A stretch of DNA of 11,396 bases, taken from NCBI GenBank assembly GCA_937893735.1, contig CALBGD010000013.1:1-11396 (forward strand), written 5' to 3'. A program made the position numbers and the translations under genes. The notes beneath the pieces are model-generated. The model had not been told where the DNA came from, searched no databases, and saw nothing but the letters and a program-made list of their open reading frames with translations. Positions 6,892 through 11,396 of this stretch are shown one piece after another. Positions within the stretch are counted from its first letter, which is position 1; each line of letters starts with the position of its first letter. The stretch comes from an uncultured Clostridia bacterium (GTDB taxonomy: Bacteria > Bacillota > Clostridia > Oscillospirales > Ruminococcaceae).

Positions 6892-6905
6892 CAACATATA
6901 TGTTG
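6892..6905. repeat. perfect 14-bp palindrome, candidate operator
   Basis: CAACATATATGTTG is identical on both strands. Its centre lies about 66 bases upstream of the predicted DUF2798 start and about 30 bases beyond that promoter's -35, a position suited to an activator or to DNA looping. A related repeat lies at 6960. Confidence 0.5.
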
Positions 6906-6959
6906 TGCAAGATCCACAAAAATCCCGTATTGAATGCTTCTGCACCGAAACAAAGAGTA

Positions 6960-6974
6960 TGTTGAAATACAACA
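6960..6974. repeat. inverted repeat TGTTG-N5-CAACA, candidate operator
   Basis: TGTTGAAATACAACA has 5-bp arms around AAATA. It ends 9 bases before the -35 of the first candidate MATE promoter. It uses the same pentamers (TGTTG/CAACA) as the palindrome at 6892, but in the opposite arrangement. Confidence 0.45.
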
Positions 6975-6983
6975 AATCCCTTT

Positions 6984-7012
6984 TTGATTTTTTGTGCATT
7001 ATTCTATATAAT
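6984..7012 (+). promoter_or_regulatory. candidate upstream promoter (P1) for the MATE gene
   Basis: TTGATT (6984-6989) and TATAAT (7007-7012) are 17 bases apart. A run of C and G (CCCCCCGCCGCCGG) follows directly, giving a very GC-rich discriminator, which in known cases goes with sensitivity to growth rate or ppGpp. Start near 7019, leader about 134 bases. Confidence 0.55.
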
Positions 7013-7050
7013 CCCCCCGCCGCCGGATATAAGATTGGGCATTTCACCAC

Positions 7051-7079
7051 TTGAATAAATATAGTCGTTACTGTATAAT
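7051..7079 (+). promoter_or_regulatory. candidate downstream promoter (P2) for the MATE gene
   Basis: TTGAAT (7051-7056) and TATAAT (7074-7079) are 17 bases apart. Start near 7086, leader about 67 bases before the ATG at 7153. Confidence 0.65.
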
Positions 7080-7152
7080 TACTATTGTTTTTTCAAAGGC
7101 AAATAAGCCGTATATCAGGCTGACCATATAGATAAATGGAAAGGAAAAAATC

Positions 7153-8547
7153 ATGGCAAAAAGCTCAACAAAAGATCTGACAGTCGGCTCTCCGATGAAG
7201 CTGATACTGGGATTCATGCTCCCGCTGTTTCTCGGAATGCTGTTCCAGCAGTTCTATAACATGGTCGATACCGCAATAGTGGGTCAGACCCTTGGAATAA
7301 ACGCGCTCGCGGGCGTAGGCTCCACCGGTTCGATAAACTTCCTTGTGCTGGGATTCGTGCAGGGTGTATGCACCGGATTCGCGATCCCGGTCGCGCAGAT
7401 GTTCGGCTCAAAGGACCTCCACTCGATGAGAAAATACGTCGGCAACACCATATGGATATCGCTGATATTCGCCGCCGTGCTCACGACCGCCACCTGTATT
7501 CTCTGCTCTAATATCCTTACATGGATGGACACCCCGGCCGACTGCTTCAAGGAAGCCTACGACTACATCTTCGTGATATTCCTCGGAATACCGGTAACAT
7601 TCCTGTATAATATCCTCTCCGGAATTATCCGCTCGGTGGGCGATTCAAAAACGCCGCTCTACTTCCTCATTATCTCCAGCCTGCTGAACATCGGGCTTGA
7701 CCTGTTCATGATACAGGTGCTTAACATGGGAGTTTCCGGCGCAAGCTGGGCAACTGTAATTTCACAGCTCGTTTCCGGCGTGCTCTGCCTGTTCTATATG
7801 ATAAAGAAGTTCGATATACTCCACCTGAACCGCGAGGAGCTTCAGTTCAGCGGCTGGTACATTGCCCGCCTGTGCGGTGTTGGTATTCCGATGGGGCTTC
7901 AGTACTCCATCACCGCCATCGGCTCTATCCTTATCCAGACTGCTGTAAACGGACTTGGCTCCACATACGTTGCGGCTGTCACCGCCGGAAGCAAGGTGAG
8001 CCAGCTCCTCTGCTGCCCGTTTGACGCAATGGGAAGCACCATGGCGACCTACGGCGGTCAGAACATCGGCGCCGGAAAGGTGGAGCGCGTAAAGCGCGGG
8101 CTGTTCGACTGCTCCTGCCTCGGCGTGGGATATTCGATAATAGGGTTCCTGATAATCCTGTTCCTCGGGCGGACTATCGCGGGACTTTTCGTTAACGACC
8201 CTAACGGCGGCGATATTGAGCAGATACTCGATCTTGCGCAGCAGTTCCTTGTTATTAATGGAGCGCTTTATATCCCGCTGGCGTTCGTTAATATCGTGCG
8301 GTTCCTGATACAGGGAATGGGATTCTCGCAGATCGCGATATTCGCGGGAGTTTTCGAGATGGTCGGACGTGGTGTCGTGGCTCTGGCGCTTGTGCCGGTG
8401 TTCGGATTCAATGCGGTATGCTTCGCGAATCCGGTCGCATGGGTGCTCGCGGACTGCTTCCTGTTCCCGCTGTTCTTCTGGTGCTATAATAAGATGAAGC
8501 TCCAGTTCCAGCGGCATGACGAGAAAATAGCTGCTGAGAACGCATAA
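7153..8547 (+). CDS. MATE family efflux transporter
   Basis: This 464-residue polytopic membrane protein is predicted to have 12 helices in two MatE halves (about 15-215 and 240-445). MATE proteins export cationic drugs, dyes or metabolites in exchange for Na+ or H+; the substrate cannot be read here. Family features are the first-helix stretch PLFLGMLFQQFYNMVDTAI (24-42), GDSKTP (163-168) after helix 4, and GGQNIGAGK (301-309) in the second half, typical of clostridial MATE proteins. Length is normal and no frameshift is visible. The ATG at 7153 has a GGAAAGGA site 7 bases upstream. The gene is monocistronic, with two candidate promoters upstream and a strong terminator downstream. No regulator gene of the MarR, TetR or MerR type lies in the window, so control by the intergenic repeats would need a factor encoded elsewhere. 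Confidence 0.93.
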   Translation: MAKSSTKDLTVGSPMKLILGFMLPLFLGMLFQQFYNMVDTAIVGQTLGINALAGVGSTGSINFLVLGFVQGVCTGFAIPVAQMFGSKDLHSMRKYVGNTIWISLIFAAVLTTATCILCSNILTWMDTPADCFKEAYDYIFVIFLGIPVTFLYNILSGIIRSVGDSKTPLYFLIISSLLNIGLDLFMIQVLNMGVSGASWATVISQLVSGVLCLFYMIKKFDILHLNREELQFSGWYIARLCGVGIPMGLQYSITAIGSILIQTAVNGLGSTYVAAVTAGSKVSQLLCCPFDAMGSTMATYGGQNIGAGKVERVKRGLFDCSCLGVGYSIIGFLIILFLGRTIAGLFVNDPNGGDIEQILDLAQQFLVINGALYIPLAFVNIVRFLIQGMGFSQIAIFAGVFEMVGRGVVALALVPVFGFNAVCFANPVAWVLADCFLFPLFFWCYNKMKLQFQRHDEKIAAENA

Positions 8548-8621
8548 TGGAGTGGAACGTCCTTCCGTTCAGACCGTCAAATAATAATGTTACCCCGCAG
8601 ATGTCTAAGCGACGTCCTATG

Positions 8622-8648
8622 ATGCCTTCCCAATGGAAGGCATTTTTT
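8622..8648 (+). terminator. intrinsic terminator of the MATE gene
   Basis: A perfect 9-bp stem pairs ATGCCTTCC (8622-8630) with GGAAGGCAT (8635-8643) around CAAT and runs directly into six T (8643-8648). It lies 75 bases after the MATE stop. The 3' region between holds no supported gene. Confidence 0.93.
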
Positions 8649-8703
8649 ATGCACACAGAGGAGTACTTGTGTTGATTTCCGGACATTTTGTGTATTTTGA
8701 TTA

Positions 8704-8732
8704 TTGAAAAAAATTCCTGGCGGTGGTATAAT
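8704..8732 (+). promoter_or_regulatory. sigma-A promoter of the MMPL transporter operon
   Basis: TTGAAA (8704-8709) and TATAAT (8727-8732) are 17 bases apart, with TG-G before the -10 (extended -10). A second TATAAT lies at 8734-8739 but lacks a -35 at proper spacing. Start near 8739, leader about 45 bases. Upstream, ACACA (8653-8657) and TGTGT (8668-8672) form a small inverted repeat of uncertain meaning. Confidence 0.8.
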
Positions 8733-8783
8733 CTATAATGTATTTCTTTTTATTTACAACAAACGACACAATGGAGTGATGAG

Positions 8784-11357
8784 ATGAGTACGCAAAAGAA
8801 AAAACAAACGCCGATAGAAAAGATCGCAACGCTTATCGTAGACAAGCGCAAGGCGTTCTATCTTTTCTACATCATTGCCGGGATATTCTGTGCCATTGCC
8901 ACGGGCTGGACGCAGGTAAACAATGATATAACCAGCTACCTGCCGGATTCCTCGGAGACCCGCATTGGACTTGACCTCATGAACGACCAGTTCGTGACCT
9001 ACGGCTCAGGCAGCATAATGCTTGACAATATCACCTATGAAAAGGCTGAGCAAATAGCCTCCGAGCTTGAAGAAATAGACGGCGTGACCTCCGTCACGGT
9101 GGAGAACGACGAGGACAGCTACAAGGACGGCTGCGCCCTGCTCTCCATAACATTTGACGGCGAGGAGGACGACCAGATCTCCAAGGACGCCATGGCGCAG
9201 GTCAAGGAAAAGCTGGAGCCCTACGACGAATATATTTCCAGCGCGGTCGGCAGCAGTAAGTCTGAAACGATAGCGGCGGAAATGCAGGTCGTTGTCGTTA
9301 TAGTTCTTGTGATCATCATTGCGGTGCTGTTCTTCACATCGCATACATACATGGAGATACCCGTTCTGCTGATGACTTTCGGTATGGCAGCCCTGCTGAA
9401 CATGGGTACTAACTTCCTGTTCGGCGAGATCTCCTTCGTTTCAAACTCCATCGCGGTAGTACTCCAGCTTGCGCTTGCGATCGACTACGCGATAATCCTC
9501 TGCAACCGTTACACCGAGGAGCGCGTCACCATGGACGCCCGCGAGGCGGTAATAACTGCGCTCAGCAAGGCTATCCCGGAGATATCCTCAAGCTGCCTTA
9601 CCACGCTTTCCGGTATGGTAGCGATGATGCTCATGCAGTTCAAGCTCGGATTTGACCTCGGTATCGTGCTCTGCAAGGCCATCTTCTTCAGTATCTTTGT
9701 AGTGTTCACGCTCATGCCGGGACTGCTGATGTCATTTTCCCCGCTCATCGACAAGACCCACCACAGGAACTTCGTCCCGAATATCACCGCAGTCGGAAAG
9801 TTCGATGTAAAGACAAGATTCATCATTCCGCCGATGTTTGCGGTGCTTCTGGTGGCTGGATTTATACTGTCCAACCAGACCAACTACGTTTACGGATATT
9901 CCACGCTTTCCACATACACCAAGAATGTCACCCAGATAGCCGAGGAAAAGATAGACGAAACATTTGGCACCAAAAATCTGGTAGTAGTAATGGTGCCCGC
10001 CGGAAACTACGAGCAGGAGCACAAGCTGCTTGAAAAGCTCGACAGCCTGCCGGAGGTCGACTCCACAATGGGTCTTGCCAACATCGAGGCTATGGACGGC
10101 TATGTGCTGACAGATTCCCTGACGCCCCGCCAGTTCGCGGAGCTCACCGATATGGATATCGAGATAGTCCAGCTCGCGTATACCGCCTACGCTGCAAATC
10201 AGGAGGACTACGGTCAGATAGTAGGTTCCCTCACAAGCTCGACCGTAAGCAGCTATTCCGTGCCGCTGATAGATATGTTCAGCTTTATCTATGATGAGAA
10301 GGAAGCCGGCTACGTTCACCTCGACGACGACATGAACGAGACCATCGACGACCTGCACGAGCAGCTCGACAAGGCAAAGCTCCAGCTCAGCACGGACGAT
10401 TACAGCCGTATGCTGCTCTACACCAACCTCCCTGAGGAGGGACCGGAGACCTTTGAGTTCCTTGACAAGCTGCACGAGGTCGTTCAGGAGTATTACCCAG
10501 AGGGAAGCTACGTTGTCGGAGATTCCACCTCTGACTACGACCTGTCTAATGTATTCTCGACAGATAACCTGATGGTAAGTATCCTGTCGTTCCTGTTCGT
10601 ACTTGTTATCCTTGTGTTCACATTCAAGTCTGCGGGACTTCCGGTGCTTCTGCTTGCGATAATCCAGGGCTCTGTATGGATAAACTTCTCCGTGCCGGTG
10701 CTGACTGATACTAACATCTTCTTCCTCAGCTACCTCATCGTAAGCTCTATCCAGATGGGTGCGAACATCGACTACGCGATCGTTATTTCCAGCCGCTACA
10801 CCGACCTTAAGAAATCCATGTCCACCAAGGACGCAATGGTAGAAACGCTGAATCAGGCGTTCCCGACCATCATCACATCCGGTGCGATACTCGCTATCGC
10901 CGGACTGCTGATAGGCTTCCTGTCGTCTGATGTCGCGATATCCTCCGTTGGTATCTGCCTCGGACGCGGTACGCTGATATCCATATTCCTTGTAATGTTC
11001 GTGCTGCCGCAGATACTGCTGCTTGGCGATGTCATTATCGAAAAGACATCGTTCACGCTCAAGCGCCGCGACCTTATCCAGAAGCACTCCGGCTATATCC
11101 GCGTAAACGGAAGAGTCCGCGGTTATGTTTCCGGTATCGTTGACGCGCAGATCACCGGTATTATCCACGGCGAGGTAAGCGCGCAGCTTGATTCCGACGC
11201 CGCAGAGGACATGAAGGCGAAGGTAGACAGGCAGATAATCAACCACATAGATGTTGACGGAAAGCGCATCGAAGATATAGACGGAATAGCTCCGCCGCCT
11301 GCGCCCGGCGGGACAGCCGAGGACGTTGACGACATCATGGACGAAACGGAGGAATGA
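8784..11357 (+). CDS. MMPL/RND-superfamily membrane transporter with tetrad-repeat C-terminal tail
   Basis: This 857-residue protein has the duplicated MMPL layout. Helix 1 is at about 24-43, with an extracytoplasmic domain at about 45-165 and a helix bundle at about 168-325. A second half follows: helix at about 347-363, external domain at about 364-590, bundle at about 595-760. Each half has the family motif in the helix thought to carry the proton relay, AIDYAI (232-237, D234-Y235) and NIDYAI (661-666, D663-Y664), each followed by an RYT (252-254... and 681-683) segment. These Asp-Tyr pairs match the proton-relay residues of mycobacterial MmpL3. MMPL proteins export lipids, siderophores or peptides by proton motive force; substrate unknown here. 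The cytoplasmic tail after 760 is unusual: residues 774-800 follow [V/I]-x-[G/A]-x in register, then a Pro/Gly linker and an acidic end. The ATG at 8784 has GGAG 7 bases upstream. The stop overlaps the next gene's start. Confidence 0.9.
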   Translation: MSTQKKKQTPIEKIATLIVDKRKAFYLFYIIAGIFCAIATGWTQVNNDITSYLPDSSETRIGLDLMNDQFVTYGSGSIMLDNITYEKAEQIASELEEIDGVTSVTVENDEDSYKDGCALLSITFDGEEDDQISKDAMAQVKEKLEPYDEYISSAVGSSKSETIAAEMQVVVVIVLVIIIAVLFFTSHTYMEIPVLLMTFGMAALLNMGTNFLFGEISFVSNSIAVVLQLALAIDYAIILCNRYTEERVTMDAREAVITALSKAIPEISSSCLTTLSGMVAMMLMQFKLGFDLGIVLCKAIFFSIFVVFTLMPGLLMSFSPLIDKTHHRNFVPNITAVGKFDVKTRFIIPPMFAVLLVAGFILSNQTNYVYGYSTLSTYTKNVTQIAEEKIDETFGTKNLVVVMVPAGNYEQEHKLLEKLDSLPEVDSTMGLANIEAMDGYVLTDSLTPRQFAELTDMDIEIVQLAYTAYAANQEDYGQIVGSLTSSTVSSYSVPLIDMFSFIYDEKEAGYVHLDDDMNETIDDLHEQLDKAKLQLSTDDYSRMLLYTNLPEEGPETFEFLDKLHEVVQEYYPEGSYVVGDSTSDYDLSNVFSTDNLMVSILSFLFVLVILVFTFKSAGLPVLLLAIIQGSVWINFSVPVLTDTNIFFLSYLIVSSIQMGANIDYAIVISSRYTDLKKSMSTKDAMVETLNQAFPTIITSGAILAIAGLLIGFLSSDVAISSVGICLGRGTLISIFLVMFVLPQILLLGDVIIEKTSFTLKRRDLIQKHSGYIRVNGRVRGYVSGIVDAQITGIIHGEVSAQLDSDAAEDMKAKVDRQIINHIDVDGKRIEDIDGIAPPPAPGGTAEDVDDIMDETEE

Positions 11358-11396
11358 TGAAGATGAAGCACATAAATAAAATCATTTCCATTGTTG
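11357..11396 (+). CDS. 5' end of a gene coupled to the MMPL transporter (truncated by the window edge)
   Basis: ATG codons at 11354, 11357 and 11363 share one open frame that runs off the right edge. GGAGG at 11348-11352 best serves 11357 or 11363. The visible N-terminus is MKMKHINKIISIV (from 11357): basic residues leading into a hydrophobic stretch, as in a signal peptide or membrane anchor. It overlaps the MMPL stop codon, so it is translated with it and may be an exported or membrane partner of the transporter. The family cannot be assigned from 13 residues. Confidence 0.65.
   Translation, partial: MKMKHINKIISIV

Larger units (their letters stand above)
6833..7152. other. 320-base divergent intergenic control region
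   Basis: No gene is supported here: open frames are short and lack ribosome sites. The stretch is AT-rich and holds the leftward DUF2798 promoter (6840-6869), two inverted repeats (6892-6905 and 6960-6974), two candidate rightward promoters (6984-7012 and 7051-7079) and the MATE leader. The two inverted repeats belong to a loose direct repeat: TATGTTG (6899-6905 and 6958-6964), followed 14 or 9 bases later by AAATCCC (6920-6926 and 6974-6980). Confidence 0.7.

Noticed and set aside
8653..8672. ACACA-N10-TGTGT inverted repeat upstream of the MMPL promoter as an operator
   Set aside because: Five-base arms with a 10-base gap in AT-rich DNA are easily due to chance, and no second copy was seen; noted only within the promoter entry.
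8547..8675. Small open frame of 42 codons overlapping the MATE stop (TAATG)
   Set aside because: It has no ribosome binding site, reads straight through the perfect terminator hairpin at 8622-8648, and has no recognisable protein features.
9732..11246. Long open frame on the - strand (504 codons) opposite the MMPL gene
   Set aside because: It is a shadow caused by codon bias; the + strand frame has the duplicated MMPL motifs and a promoter.
1..11396. Signs of a mobile element, CRISPR array, phage or tRNA gene
   Set aside because: I saw no transposase or integrase motifs, no spaced repeat arrays, no tRNA-like cloverleaf and no abrupt change in composition.

Overview
The window looks like a chromosomal segment of a Gram-positive Clostridia-type bacterium (Bacillota), plausibly an Oscillospiraceae/Ruminococcus-like gut organism. 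The basis is short AT-rich spacers between fairly GC-rich genes, strong GGAGG-type ribosome binding sites, near-consensus sigma-A promoters (several with an extended -10), a lipobox lipoprotein, and the gene families present (fused ECF ATPase, MoxR/DUF58, Eis-like acetyltransferase, DUF2798, MATE, MMPL). The genus is inference only. No phage, IS element, CRISPR array, tRNA or rRNA is visible, and base composition looks even across the genes.

Layout. At 1-1599 (+) is the tail of an unidentified gene, then a double-ATPase ABC protein of the energy-coupling-factor (ECF, YkoD/EcfA-A') type. At 1642-3925 (+) is a two-gene MoxR AAA+ ATPase-DUF58 operon with its own promoter, a structured leader and a strong, probably bidirectional terminator. 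At 3962-6217 (-) is a two-gene operon facing it: an Eis-like GNAT acetyltransferase, closely followed by a lipoprotein with a metzincin-like HExxHxxGxxD zinc site. At 6240-6869 (-) is a DUF2798 membrane protein with its own promoter, a terminator-like hairpin almost at the transcription start, and a downstream terminator. The spacer from about 6833 to 7152 is a divergent control region with two inverted repeats and tandem promoters. It drives a MATE-family efflux transporter (7153-8547, +) ending at a clean terminator. At 8704-11357 (+) is an MMPL/RND-type transporter with its own promoter and an unusual C-terminal tail of [V/I]-x-[G/A]-x tetrads. Its stop codon overlaps the start of a further truncated gene.

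Working together. The window is mostly cell-envelope and transport functions: ECF import, MoxR/DUF58 (a chaperone-like pair of unknown target), surface proteolysis, and MATE and MMPL export. Nearly every transcription unit has a readable promoter and terminator, so it is a good window for operon structure. I see no complete novel defence or mobile system. The most unusual items are the tetrad-repeat tail on the MMPL protein, the metzincin-like lipoprotein coupled to an Eis-like acetyltransferase, the promoter-proximal terminator ahead of DUF2798, and the repeat-bearing DUF2798/MATE intergenic region.
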